Origin: Actinoalloteichus hoggarensis
GTDB taxonomy: Bacteria > Actinomycetota > Actinomycetes > Mycobacteriales > Pseudonocardiaceae
Length of the DNA stretch: 64,000 bases
Assembly: GCF_002234535.1 (NCBI RefSeq)
Contig: NZ_CP022521.1
Coordinates: forward strand, 868,001 to 932,000
Reading direction: 5' to 3'
The notes beneath the pieces were generated by a model. It worked only from the letters and a program-made list of their open reading frames with translations, made no database searches and was not told where the DNA came from. The first letter of the stretch is position 1. Every line of letters begins with the position of its first letter. Positions 41,978 through 52,703 of the stretch are shown here, in pieces. Position numbers and translations under genes: made by a program.

Positions 41978-42484
41978 ATGGCAGCGGGACCACGGCCCGA
42001 GGACGTCGGCGCGCACTCCGCTCGGCTCATGGACGGACTACGTGCCTTCGGTGCCAACTACACGGAGTTCACCGGCAGGTTCGCCGCCTGGCTGGGATTG
42101 CACTCGACGGACGCCACCGCCCTGGTCGAGATCCTCTATGCCGAGGACAAGGGCACGCCGTTGTCCCCGTCCCAGCTCGGCGAGCGGCTCGCCCTGACCT
42201 CGGGCGCCACGACGAATCTGCTGAACCGGCTGGAGCGGCTCGGCCACATCGTCCGGACCAGGGAGCACGCCGACCGGCGCATCGTGACCCTGCGCAGCAG
42301 CGCGGGCATCGAGGAGCCCGCCCGCGAGTTCTTCGGCTCCCTCACCGCGCGGCTCGACGGCCTGGTGGCCCAGTACCCGCCCGAACAGCTGGACGAGTTC
42401 GAGGGCTTCCTGCATCGACTCCGCGACACGATGAACGACCTGCTCGCCGAACCTGTGCCGCCGAAGGCCGCCGACACGAGCTGA
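41978..42484 (+). CDS. MarR-family regulator
   Basis: A 168-residue winged-helix repressor. The recognition region is clear: LSPSQLGERLALTSGATTNL, LNRLERLGHIVR, followed by the wing HADRRIVTLRSS. Helices at both ends form the dimer interface and ligand pocket. ATG 41978 has a GGGAGG sequence upstream; a TTG at 41921 in the same frame is less likely. It is divergent from the efflux pump and P450 genes and should repress them until an inhibitory compound binds. Confidence 0.92.
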   Translation: MAAGPRPEDVGAHSARLMDGLRAFGANYTEFTGRFAAWLGLHSTDATALVEILYAEDKGTPLSPSQLGERLALTSGATTNLLNRLERLGHIVRTREHADRRIVTLRSSAGIEEPAREFFGSLTARLDGLVAQYPPEQLDEFEGFLHRLRDTMNDLLAEPVPPKAADTS

Positions 42485-42737
42485 CGGGCTCCCGGCAGGG
42501 ATCGGTCAACAGGGCGGTGCGATGCCTTGTCGCGCCTGTTCCGGATGCCGCCCCGCTCTCAGATGCTGTCGCGCGTCCTGGATGCCGCCGCCTCCGGATA
42601 CGCAGGCGTCGACGTGATACACCGCCCGCATCCCGGCAGCGTCGGCCGCCTCTGCCTCGTCCGAACCGGCGGTATCGACATCAATTCCGCCGTCGCGGTG
42701 TGCGACGGCCCGCCCCGAGGCTCGGGCACACGACCGC

Positions 42738-44075
42738 TCAGGAGTAGGCGGTCGGCCAGGTCACCTGGAAGCGGGCGCCGCCCTCCGGGGCGACGTGCAC
42801 GGACGCGGACCCGCCGCGTCGGCTCACCACCTCGGACACCAGGGCCAGCCCCAGGCCCGTGCCGCCGCTGTCCCGCGCCCGATCGCCCTCCAGCCGGAAG
42901 AAGCGGTCGAACACCTGGTCTCGGTGCTCGGCGTCGATGCCCGGCCCGTCGTCGTCCACCAGCAGCCGGCCGAACCGGCCGAAGGGCAGGACGGTGACAC
43001 GGACCAGCAGCCGGGCATGGCGGACCGCGTTGGCCACCAGGTTCTCCATCACCCGATCGACCTCGACCGGATCGGCGAGCACCCGGACCTCGACCGGCGC
43101 GTACAGCACCACCTTGACGTCCCCGCCGCGATGGCGGGCGGCCACCTGCCGGGCGATCGGCGGTAGCGAGACGACCCGGGTCTCCCGGACGTCGCCCGCA
43201 TCCGAGCGGGCCAGGGCGAGCAGGTCCTCGACGAGCGTGGTCAGTCGCTCGGTCTCCTGGACGACCTCCTCCAGGACCTCCATCGAATGTTGTGGATCGG
43301 GATGCAGCACCGCCACCTCGGCCTGCGCCCGGATCGACGTGACCGGCGAGCGCAGCTCGTGGGCGGCGTCGCCGGTGAAGCGCCGCAGCCTGCCCACCGC
43401 CTCGTCCCGGCGGGCCAGCAGATCGTTGAAGGCGTCGGCCAGCGCGCTCAACTCGTCGCGGGTGTCGGGCACCGGCAGCCGAGCGCCGGACGGGAGCCCG
43501 ACCGTGGCGTTGCGCATGCGCCGGACCGAACGCAGTGAGCCGCGGACGGACAGGACGGTGACGACGGCGGCCGCCGCCACGGCCAGCGCGGCGCTCCCCG
43601 AGACCAGGATCAGCCCGGTGCGCAGCATCGCCGCGAAACCGACGAGGTCGGTGGCCGCCAGCACCAGCCGGGGGGTGCCGTCCGGGGTGGGCACCACGTT
43701 GGCCTTCCAGCGGCGAGCCGGGTCGGTGCCGCTGGTGAGCACGAGGTCGCCGCCGCGCAGCCGATCGAGGTCGGCCGGGGAGAGTTCCGGCGTGGGCCCG
43801 CCGTCCACCGGGGTGCCCGCCGTGTCCAGCACGTGGATGCTCGTCACGCTGTTCGGCTCCTCCGGCGGAAGGCCCTCGCCGACCCGGCTCGACGCGGCCA
43901 GCAGCGCCTGCTGGAGATCGGGATCGACCGACCGCACGACCACCTGACCGATCACCGCGGAGCTGCCCACCACGATCAGCGCCAGGAACAGGGCGGTGAC
44001 CGAGGTGGTGATCATCGTGATGCGGGTGGGCAGGGAGCGGCGACGCCACCATCGGCGCGGCGGGGAGGGCGTCAT
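42738..44075 (-). CDS. Sensor histidine kinase (HAMP, HisKA)
   Basis: A 445-residue membrane kinase. Helix 1 is about residues 20-42, an extracellular domain of about 100 residues follows, and helix 2 lies at about 150-172. Then come a HAMP domain, the phosphoacceptor helix (RFTGDAAHELRSPVTSIRAQ, His in AAHELRSP), the N-box NLVANAVRHA, G1 DDDGPGID and G2 GGTGLGLALV. The start overlaps the response regulator stop by four bases, so both are made together. The pair is divergent from a secreted protein and ABC exporter operon, which it probably controls. Confidence 0.93.
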   Translation of the reverse strand: MTPSPPRRWWRRRSLPTRITMITTSVTALFLALIVVGSSAVIGQVVVRSVDPDLQQALLAASSRVGEGLPPEEPNSVTSIHVLDTAGTPVDGGPTPELSPADLDRLRGGDLVLTSGTDPARRWKANVVPTPDGTPRLVLAATDLVGFAAMLRTGLILVSGSAALAVAAAAVVTVLSVRGSLRSVRRMRNATVGLPSGARLPVPDTRDELSALADAFNDLLARRDEAVGRLRRFTGDAAHELRSPVTSIRAQAEVAVLHPDPQHSMEVLEEVVQETERLTTLVEDLLALARSDAGDVRETRVVSLPPIARQVAARHRGGDVKVVLYAPVEVRVLADPVEVDRVMENLVANAVRHARLLVRVTVLPFGRFGRLLVDDDGPGIDAEHRDQVFDRFFRLEGDRARDSGGTGLGLALVSEVVSRRGGSASVHVAPEGGARFQVTWPTAYS

Positions 44076-44803
44076 CGGCCGGGCGCGGTGGGCGTGCGCC
44101 GCGATCCCCCGGCGGGAGCCCCGTCGGGTCCGTCGGCGAGGTAGCCGTGCCCGCGCACGGTGCGGACCACGTCTTGGGCGCCGACGGCCTGGAGTTTGCG
44201 GCGCAGATAGCCGACGTAGACCTCCACGACGTTGCGGGTGACCGTCTCCGAGTCCCCCCACACCTCCTGAAGCAGCTCGCCCTTGGTCACGACCGAACCC
44301 GCCCGGCGCAGCAGCACCGTGAGCACCTCGTACTCGCGGGGGCTCAGCGCGACGTCGCGGTCCTGCCAGCTCACCCGGCGGGTGGCGGTGTCCAGTCGCA
44401 GGTCGCTGACGGTGATCACCGTCTCCTCCGCGCGCGTTCCCGCCCGTCGGAGGACCGCGCGGAGCTGGGCGAGTAGCACCAGGAACGAGAAGGGCTTGAC
44501 CACGTAGCCGTCGGCCCCCAGATCCAGCCCGTCGGCCTGGTCCACCTCACCGTCCTTGGCCGAGACCAGGATCACCGGCGTCACGATCCCGGCGGCACGA
44601 AGCTGCTGGAGCACCCGGTAGCCGGAGAGGCCCGGCAGCATGATGTCCAGCAGCACCGCGTCGAACGACCCGGTCTGGGCCAGCCGGAGCGCCTGCGGTC
44701 CGGTGCCCGCGGTGACGATGTCCATCCCCTCGGCGACGAGACCTCGTTCCAGTGCCCGGCGCACACCGGGCTCGTCATCGGCTACGAGCACACGTGGTTG
44801 CAC
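44072..44803 (-). CDS. OmpR/PhoB-type response regulator
   Basis: A 243-residue regulator. The receiver domain has DDE (acidic pocket), the phosphorylated Asp in VLLDIMLPGLSG, Ser in LVSAKD and Lys in VVKPFSF. The C-terminal winged helix is of the OmpR type (LSPREYEVLTVLLRRAGSVV, then VEVYVGYLRRKL and VRTVRGHGYL). It starts with GTG 44803. Paired CTCAGC repeats 11 bases apart lie in the intergenic region and are the probable binding sites. Confidence 0.93.
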   Translation of the reverse strand: MQPRVLVADDEPGVRRALERGLVAEGMDIVTAGTGPQALRLAQTGSFDAVLLDIMLPGLSGYRVLQQLRAAGIVTPVILVSAKDGEVDQADGLDLGADGYVVKPFSFLVLLAQLRAVLRRAGTRAEETVITVSDLRLDTATRRVSWQDRDVALSPREYEVLTVLLRRAGSVVTKGELLQEVWGDSETVTRNVVEVYVGYLRRKLQAVGAQDVVRTVRGHGYLADGPDGAPAGGSRRTPTAPGR

Positions 44804-44845
44804 GTCTCTCAGGATGCACCCTTCGGCGGTCGCGACCGCGCGGCT

Positions 44846-44862
44846 CTCAGCTCGTCCTCAGC
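44846..44862. promoter_or_regulatory. OmpR-type direct repeat, site 1 (CTCAGC x2, 11 bp apart)
   Basis: CTCAGC occurs at 44846-44851 and 44857-44862, so the two copies are spaced by 11 bases, the usual spacing for tandem binding of an OmpR/PhoB dimer. It lies 43 bases upstream of the response regulator start and may serve autoregulation. Confidence 0.6.
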
Positions 44863-45022
44863 GAACGATCTCGGGACATGCCGGGCCGGGCCTTCTCCGA
44901 CGACGCGGCCTCGGGCGAGCGGACCCGTCGACACGACGATCGTTCCTCGGCCGGGCAGGGCAGGGCGACGGCCGCGCGGCGCACCGATCACGACGCCGCA
45001 CGCGGCTGAGGCGGCCGAGCCC

Positions 45023-45057
45023 CTCAGCGGACTCTCAGCGAAGCCACTCTCAGCTGA
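45023..45057. promoter_or_regulatory. OmpR-type direct repeats, site 2 (CTCAGC x3)
   Basis: CTCAGC occurs at 45023-45028, 45034-45039 (11 bases apart) and 45049-45054, where it merges with an inverted GCTGAG. This second cluster faces the secreted-protein/ABC operon. Two more TCTCAG copies lie at about 45135-45155. The repetition at both ends of the divergent region supports control of both transcripts by the same regulator. Confidence 0.65.
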
Positions 45058-45212
45058 GAACGTGATCTGACCTGCGGTGATACCGTCGAGGTCGTCGCCG
45101 TCGCGGCGTGGGGCCTGCCGTGCGCGCCGCTCGTCTCAGCACGTTCTCAGGGAGCCCGGTCCAGGCTGATGGCACCACGACGACAGCGTCGAGGGAAGCT
45201 CAGGAGGAACTG

Positions 45213-46343
45213 ATGCAGAAGCGGAAGATGACGGCGGGGGTGGCCGCGACCGGCGTGCTGGCCGGCACCGCCGGTCTGGTCTGGCTGGCGATGCCCGCCG
45301 GGGCCGACCCGGCGCCCTCGCTGCCGGAGATCTCGCCCGAGGCGTTGGTCGAGTCGGTGCTCGAAGCCGAGAATCCCGCCCTGGCGGGCACCGTGTCGCT
45401 GGAGAACAACCTGGGGCTGCCGTCGCTGGGCGCGCTCGGCGGCAGCCTGGGTGAGGCTGCGGTCGACTTCGACATGCTGAGCGGTCTCGACGCGCAGATC
45501 GCGAGCGACGGCGAAGGCCGGTTCCGAGTGATCTCGGGTTACGGGGATGCGACGTCGACGATCGTCTACGACGGCGAGACGCTCTGGGAGTGGGACTCCG
45601 CGACCCAGGGGGTCGTCAAGAGCTCCGTGGGCGGTGCCGAGGAGGCGGACGAGGTCAGGCCCGCCGGTACCGACCCTGCGGAACTCGCCCGCCGCGCGGT
45701 GGAGCAGCTACGGGAGATCAGCAGCGTCGCCGTCGACGGCACCGCCTCCGTCGTGGGCCGCGACGCCTACGAACTGGCCCTGGCCCCCGGACCCGACGAG
45801 CGCACGCTGCTGCGTGAGGTGCGGGTGGCCGTCGACTCGGAGACCCGGATTCCGCTGCGGGTCACCGTGCTGGGCAACGGCTCGGACGAGCCGGTTCTGG
45901 AGTTCGGCTTCACCGACGTCGACTTCGACGCCCAGGACCCCGAGGACTTCACCTTCCAGCCGCCCGCGGGCGCGTCGGTGCAGGACCTCGACGACTACAC
46001 GCCGCACGCCGGCACCCCGGAACCCGAGGCCGGCACCGAGCCCGAGTCGGGAATGCGGGACGCGGAGCCGTACGGCGTCGAGTCGGGCGCCTCGCAGGTG
46101 GTCGGCGACGGCTGGGACTCGGTTCTCGTGCTGAGCGCGGACGAGCTCGAGGGTGACGCCGCGCAGGCCGCCGACCTCGACGCACTCCCCGAGGGCTTCG
46201 GCGAGCGGGTCGGCGGCGCCTGGGGCGAGGGCCTGCTGATCGAGTCCGCGGTGGTCACCGCGATCCTGACCGACGACGGCCGGATCGCCGTCGGCGCCGT
46301 GCCCGCCCAGGTGCTCACCGAGGCACTGGAAGAGGCCCGGTGA
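45213..46343 (+). CDS. Secreted LolA-like/DUF2092-type protein
   Basis: A 376-residue exported protein. A signal peptide (MQKRKMTAGVAATGVLAGTA, cleavage near AGADPA) is followed by a fold like the lipoprotein carrier LolA: tandem strands with FRVISGYGDATSTIVYDGET, LWEWDS and later DERTLLREVRVAVDSETRIP, VLEFGFTDVDFD and FTFQPPAGA. An acidic Glu/Pro-rich linker (about residues 270-300) precedes a C-terminal part (GDGWDSVLVLSADELEG). ATG 45213 has an AGGAGGA site. Its stop overlaps the ABC ATPase start, so it belongs to the exporter operon. It may chaperone a lipid or lipoprotein outside the membrane, or act as a sensor for the divergent kinase; neither is shown by the sequence. Confidence 0.82.
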   Translation: MQKRKMTAGVAATGVLAGTAGLVWLAMPAGADPAPSLPEISPEALVESVLEAENPALAGTVSLENNLGLPSLGALGGSLGEAAVDFDMLSGLDAQIASDGEGRFRVISGYGDATSTIVYDGETLWEWDSATQGVVKSSVGGAEEADEVRPAGTDPAELARRAVEQLREISSVAVDGTASVVGRDAYELALAPGPDERTLLREVRVAVDSETRIPLRVTVLGNGSDEPVLEFGFTDVDFDAQDPEDFTFQPPAGASVQDLDDYTPHAGTPEPEAGTEPESGMRDAEPYGVESGASQVVGDGWDSVLVLSADELEGDAAQAADLDALPEGFGERVGGAWGEGLLIESAVVTAILTDDGRIAVGAVPAQVLTEALEEAR

Positions 46344-47353
46344 TGTTCTCGGACATCTCGGCGGAGCCGGCTTCGGCCGGCTCCGCCCCCGAGCGGACCG
46401 GCGACACCGCGTCTGCCGAGGGCACCGGCTGGGCCGCCCGCACCCGTGGGCTGCGCAAGACCTACGGCCGCACGGTGGCGGTCGACCGGGTGGACCTGGA
46501 CGTCCCGGCGGGTGCGGTGCTGGGCATGCTGGGTCCCAACGGCTCAGGCAAGACGACGACCATCCGAATGCTGCTCGGCCTGATCAGCCCCACCGAGGGC
46601 ACCGTCGAGCTGTTCGGCCGCTCGATGCCGGACCAGGCACGCCAGGTGCTGCCGACGGTCGGGGCGATGGTCGAGGGCCCCGGCTTCCACCCGCACCTCT
46701 CCGGTCGGGACAACCTGCGTCGCTGTGCGGCGGCTGAGCCGCTGGTCGAGACGCGCCATGCGGCGCAGGCGGTCTCCGAGGCGATCGAACGGGTCGGGCT
46801 CGCCGACGCGGCCGATCGGGCCTACAAGGGCTATTCGCTCGGGATGAAGCAGCGGCTCGGGCTGGCGGCGGCCCTGCTGGTGCCCCGCAGCCTCGTGGTG
46901 CTCGACGAACCCACGAACGGACTCGACCCGGCGGGTACCAGGGAGATCCGAGAGGTGATCTCCGAACTGCACACGGCGGGCACCACGGTGATCGTCTCCT
47001 CCCACCTGCTCGCCGAGATCGAGGCGACCTGTACCCACGTCGCGGTGTTGAACCGAGGTGTCCTGGTGGCCCAGGGCGGGCTCGGGGAGCTGCTGGCCGC
47101 CAGCACCCCGACGCTGCTCGTGGCCACGCCGGACGTCGACCGGGGCGTGGAGGTCCTGCGGGCCGCGGGCATCCCCGCCCGAGGCGAGAGCGACGGGCTG
47201 CGGGCCGAACTCATCGACGTCACCGCCCCGGCGGTGATCTCGACGCTGGCGCGGGCCGACGTCGCGATCTACGAGGCTCGTCCGCACCGCACCGGGCTGG
47301 AGGACTTCTTCGCCCTGGTCACGGAATCGGACAGCGAGGAGCAGACCCGATGA
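46343..47353 (+). CDS. ABC transporter ATPase (CcmA/bacitracin-exporter type)
   Basis: A 336-residue ATPase with a 30-residue disordered N-terminus. Walker A is GPNGSGKTT, signature YSLGMKQRLGLAAAL (the GMKQR form typical of antibiotic exporters), Walker B LVVLDEPTNGLDP and H-loop VSSHLLAEIE. The C-terminal 100 residues are the usual extension of this group. It overlaps the LolA-like gene by one base and the permease gene by four, so one transcript encodes the whole exporter. The two-component system on the other side of the promoter suggests induction by cell-envelope stress. Confidence 0.93.
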   Translation: MFSDISAEPASAGSAPERTGDTASAEGTGWAARTRGLRKTYGRTVAVDRVDLDVPAGAVLGMLGPNGSGKTTTIRMLLGLISPTEGTVELFGRSMPDQARQVLPTVGAMVEGPGFHPHLSGRDNLRRCAAAEPLVETRHAAQAVSEAIERVGLADAADRAYKGYSLGMKQRLGLAAALLVPRSLVVLDEPTNGLDPAGTREIREVISELHTAGTTVIVSSHLLAEIEATCTHVAVLNRGVLVAQGGLGELLAASTPTLLVATPDVDRGVEVLRAAGIPARGESDGLRAELIDVTAPAVISTLARADVAIYEARPHRTGLEDFFALVTESDSEEQTR

Positions 47354-48222
47354 GCGCCACCGGGACGATTCGACCACTGACCAGTGAACTTCCCGTCGCG
47401 GCCGGTCGCACCGCCGCGCCTTTCGGCAGGCTGCTCGCCGCCGAGCTCCGGCTGATGCTGCGCAGGCCGCGCACGCTGGTCGCGCTCGGGCTGCTCGCGC
47501 TGATCCCGGTGCTGATGGGCGTGACGGTCGTCCTCTCCAGCGGCGGCCCCGGCGGCGACTTCCTGATGGCCGCGATCGAGGGCAGCGGAGTGCTGCTCAG
47601 CCTCATGGCCCTGACCATGTCGCTCGCCCTGCTGCTGCCGCTGTTGATCAGCGTGATCGCGGCCGACAGCTTCGCGGGCGAGGCCGCCGCAGGCACCCTG
47701 CGCGGGCTGCTGCTGGCCCCGGTCGGCCGGGGCAGACTGATCACGGTCAAGGCGCTGAGCGTGCTGATCTTCAGTGCGTTGTCGGTGGCCGTGGTCGTCG
47801 TGGTCGGGGTGGTCGTCGGGGTCGCGCTGCTGGGCGGCGACGCGATGATCACCGCGTCCGGCGCGACGATCGGCCTCGGGGAGGCGTTGCTGCGGATCCT
47901 GCTGCTCGCGGGCTGGGCGACGGTCCAGGTCTTCGCGGTGGGCGCCGTCGCGCTGGCACTCTCGTCGGCGACCGAGCGACCCATCGTCGTGACCGCCTCC
48001 GTGATGGGCGGCTTCATCGGCTTCCAGCTCGTCACCGGCTTCCCGTCGTTGGACTGGCTGCACCCGGCGGTGCTCACCCACCGCTGGATGCCCGCGCAGC
48101 TGGAGATCCTCAACGACCCGATGAACGTCACGGACCTGACCACGAGCTTCCTGCGGGCCTGCTTCTACATCCTGATCGGTCTCTCCCTGACGGTGTGGCG
48201 GATGAACTCCAAGGACTACTGA
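47350..48222 (+). CDS. ABC-2 type transporter permease
   Basis: A 290-residue membrane protein with about six helices: TLVALGLLALIPVLMGVTVV, LMALTMSLALLLPLLISVIA, the LSVLIFSALSVAVVVVVGVV stretch, a long segment after 180, VVTASVMGGFIGFQLV and the last one before the end. The soluble loop RPRTLVALG and GEAAAGTLRGLLLAPVGRGR (between helices 2 and 3) match BcrB/NatB-like permeases. It forms the exporter with the ATPase encoded just upstream (ATGA overlap). It is the last gene of the operon. Confidence 0.9.
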   Translation: MSATGTIRPLTSELPVAAGRTAAPFGRLLAAELRLMLRRPRTLVALGLLALIPVLMGVTVVLSSGGPGGDFLMAAIEGSGVLLSLMALTMSLALLLPLLISVIAADSFAGEAAAGTLRGLLLAPVGRGRLITVKALSVLIFSALSVAVVVVVGVVVGVALLGGDAMITASGATIGLGEALLRILLLAGWATVQVFAVGAVALALSSATERPIVVTASVMGGFIGFQLVTGFPSLDWLHPAVLTHRWMPAQLEILNDPMNVTDLTTSFLRACFYILIGLSLTVWRMNSKDY

Positions 48223-48739
48223 CCGGAGGGCGCCGAGCCGATCGGGTACGGCGGGCGGGCTCGATGGCCCGTCAGGGGGAGCGGCGGGCGGACGTCGGGG
48301 CGTCGAGCCCGCCGGGGAGTGCGACGTCGGGTCACCTGCCGGGCGTGGGTGTCGGCATCGGCGACCGGTCGTCGGGGGTCGGTCGTCGGGCCCGGCGTCG
48401 CACGGGTGCCGGGCGTCGCAGGTGCCGGGCGCCGCGCGGGCGCCCGGCGGCCTTGGACGCACGCCGACGGGTGCGGCGGCGCCGCATGCAGACGAAAGGG
48501 CGGTGGGGGTCGCCTCGGCCGCGAACGGATCACCGCAGGACGACTCCGGACAGACGAGCGGCGCAGGCACCACCGCCGCCCGGCGGGCGGAAGCGCGCTC
48601 GACACGGTGCGCTCGACACAGCATGGCCGAGACGTCGGGCGCCGCTGTTCCCACCGCGTCGTGTGGGCAGGTCACACGCCCTCGGCCCCGGCCCGATGCC
48701 GTCCGCTCCGCACACCGGCGGTGATGTAAGGATCGCGGG
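48223..48739. repeat. Gene-free stretch with degenerate GC-rich repeats
   Basis: No gene is supported. Units like GTGCCGGGCGTCGCA, GGTCGTCGGG and GTGCCGGGCGCCG recur between about 48340 and 48460. The promoter of the SRPBCC-Nudix gene should lie near the right end; no clear -35/-10 pair was found. Confidence 0.45.
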
Positions 48740-49768
48740 GTGCCGTTGCTGCGAACCTCCATGCTGATCGAGGCCGGGTCCGCCACCGTCGCCGCCGCGC
48801 TGCGGATCAACTCCGACCGGACCAACACCGGGGTAGCCGGAGTACGCATCGAGACGGCCGGGCCGCGTGCCCTGCTCGGCGAGGGCGACCGGCTGGACTT
48901 CCACGTGCCGATCCGGCCGCGGGCTCGCGTGTCGGTGCGAACCAGACTGACCAGCGTGCGGCCGACCGAGCTGCGGGCCGAGGCGGCCCCCGGCTCGCCG
49001 TGGCGGCTCGACCATCGGATCGTCCTCGCCTCCACCGGTGCGGGCACCCTGCTCACCGAGTCGCTGCGCTGGTCGTGGATCGGCGGCGGACTCGACCGGC
49101 TGGTCGACGCGGTCGCGGCCCGCCGGACGATCCTGCGGCTGTTCGCGGCCCGGGAGGTCGCGGTCCGCGCGGTCGCGGGCCGACTGAGCGACGCGGGGGT
49201 GGTCGTCGGGGCCGCGGTGCTGCGGGGCGCGACGGTGCTCGCCGCCCAGCGGGCCGCGCCGTCGTCGCTGGCGGGCCGATGGGAGCTGCCGGGCGGCTCG
49301 GTCGAGCCGGGCGAGACGGAGCAGGAGGCGCTCACACGGGAATGCCGGGAGGAACTCGGCGTCCGGGTCCGGGTGGGTGCCCGCATCGGACCGGATCTGC
49401 CGCTGCCGGACGGCCGAGTGCTGCGGATCTACCTCGCGCGGCTGGAGAAGCGCGGCGAGCGGGCATCGGATCGGGCAGGCGGCGCCTCCGACGCGGGACG
49501 GCGAGGCGCGGCCCGGTTCGAGGGGGCGGCGGACCCGGCCGGCCGCGGCGCCGATCCCGCCCGTACCGATCCTGCCGGCGCCGAGCAGCCCGGCGCCGAC
49601 GCCACCGAGCCGCAGGCCCGCGAACATCGGGAACTCCGGTGGCTCAACGCCGACCGACTCGGCGAGGTGGACTGGCTGCCCGCGGACCTGGACGTGCTGC
49701 CCGATCTTCGGCGGCTGCTCATCGAGCGCGCCGCACGCCGCCGGACGAAGGAGGGTCTCTCCCGCTGA
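48740..49768 (+). CDS. SRPBCC-domain and Nudix hydrolase fusion
   Basis: A 342-residue cytoplasmic protein with two recognisable parts. Residues 1-145 resemble SRPBCC (polyketide cyclase/START-like) proteins: RTSMLIEAGSATVAAALRIN, LDFHVPIRPRARVSVR, GSPWRLDHRIV and GTLLTESLRWSWIGGGLDRL. Residues 150-335 are a MutT-like Nudix domain: VVVGAAVLRGATVLAAQRA, then GRWELPGGSVEPGE and TEQEALTRECREELGV, a complete Nudix box with all metal-binding Glu residues. About 60 low-complexity residues (Ala/Gly/Asp/Arg) are inserted after RIYLARLEK. The GTG start follows AAGGA. The Nudix part probably hydrolyses oxidised or modified nucleotides (8-oxo-dGTP-like); the role of the ligand-binding part is unknown. 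Confidence 0.82.
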   Translation: MPLLRTSMLIEAGSATVAAALRINSDRTNTGVAGVRIETAGPRALLGEGDRLDFHVPIRPRARVSVRTRLTSVRPTELRAEAAPGSPWRLDHRIVLASTGAGTLLTESLRWSWIGGGLDRLVDAVAARRTILRLFAAREVAVRAVAGRLSDAGVVVGAAVLRGATVLAAQRAAPSSLAGRWELPGGSVEPGETEQEALTRECREELGVRVRVGARIGPDLPLPDGRVLRIYLARLEKRGERASDRAGGASDAGRRGAARFEGAADPAGRGADPARTDPAGAEQPGADATEPQAREHRELRWLNADRLGEVDWLPADLDVLPDLRRLLIERAARRRTKEGLSR

Positions 49769-50625
49769 GGGCCTGCGAAGGTCGGACAGGAGCGAGGTGA
49801 GGCCGGGCAGGAGTGAGGCCGGACCTTCGGGGGCGCCCGCCGAGTCGGGGCGGACGGGCAGGACTGCGCCTCCGCGGCGGGCTCCGGACGGTCCCATCGG
49901 CCATCGCGCGGCCCCTCAGGAATAAGGCCGGACGGGCGTGAGGCCGAGCAGGAGCGAGGCGAGCCGGGTCCGGCCGGGCAGGAGCAAGGCCGAGCACACG
50001 GCAGGCGGTGTCGGGGAGCAGCCCGACGGCCGACGGTCCCGCCCGCTCCCACGCCGAGCATCCGAGGGCGGCGTCGAGGCCGCCGACCGGCCCGATGGCC
50101 GCGGGCCCGTCGGCATCGCGCCCGGACGGAGCCCGAGCCCGCCGACTCGTCCCACTCGAACGCCGGCACGGGCGAGACCAGGGGGAGGGACGAGACGAGG
50201 AGGGGAGAGGCGGTGAGGCGGTGAGGCGGTGAGGCGGAGGAGCCTGACGAGCCCGCCGGGCACGGCGAGACGAGAGTGATGAGACGGCGACCGGTGCGAT
50301 CGCGCTCACACGTCTCGCGGAGTCCGTGGGCGGCGAGCCCGACGGCCCGCGGGTTCCGCCGGGCCGTCCCGTGACCGCCCAGGCGGCGCCCCGCCGCACG
50401 TCCGGACCCGGTGACCGGCGGATTCCCGATGACGTGACCCGGCAGGCAGCGGACACCCGGCCTGGACGCGGTATTCTGTGCTGGGTCGTGAGTGCGCATC
50501 GCCGGCGGCCGCCGAACAATCCGTGAGTCCTAAAGCGGCTCGCAGCCGAGTCCCCCAGACTCACCGTCGAGTCGTCGAGACTCACAGCCCTTCTCCACCT
50601 CCGGCAATTCATCAGGAGCTTTCGC
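49769..50625. repeat. Long gene-free stretch with GC-rich repeats
   Basis: No gene is supported in these 857 bases. From about 49785 to 50010 units like GGCCGGGCAGGAG(C/T)(G/A)AGGC recur irregularly. A tandem GTGAGGCGG array lies at about 50205-50240. The last 150 bases before typA contain several short GAGTC-type inverted matches and should include its promoter. Open frames on either strand here have no consistent codon pattern. Confidence 0.5.
50205..50240. repeat. Tandem 9-bp repeat (GTGAGGCGG)
   Basis: Three to four consecutive copies of GTGAGGCGG, the last partly changed (GAGGCGGAGG). Non-coding, in the space before typA. Confidence 0.8.
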
Positions 50626-52539
<1,914 letters not shown>

Positions 52540-52703
52540 CCGGGGCAACGGTCGGCACCCCCGGACGTCCTCTCAACGAGTGATCCGATGACACCCTGGA
52601 ACACTCTGTGCGTTCGGAGGGTTCCGGCCCGCCGGTTCTGGCACCCTCGACATCGCTTCACGCCGGGGTGCAGGCACCCGGCTCTGCTGAGGAGGTTCGC
52701 GCG

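Noticed and set aside
42485-42737. Small plus-strand frame after the MarR gene
   Set aside because: Its product is low-complexity and runs into the 3' end of the convergent kinase gene; no family or start signal is visible.
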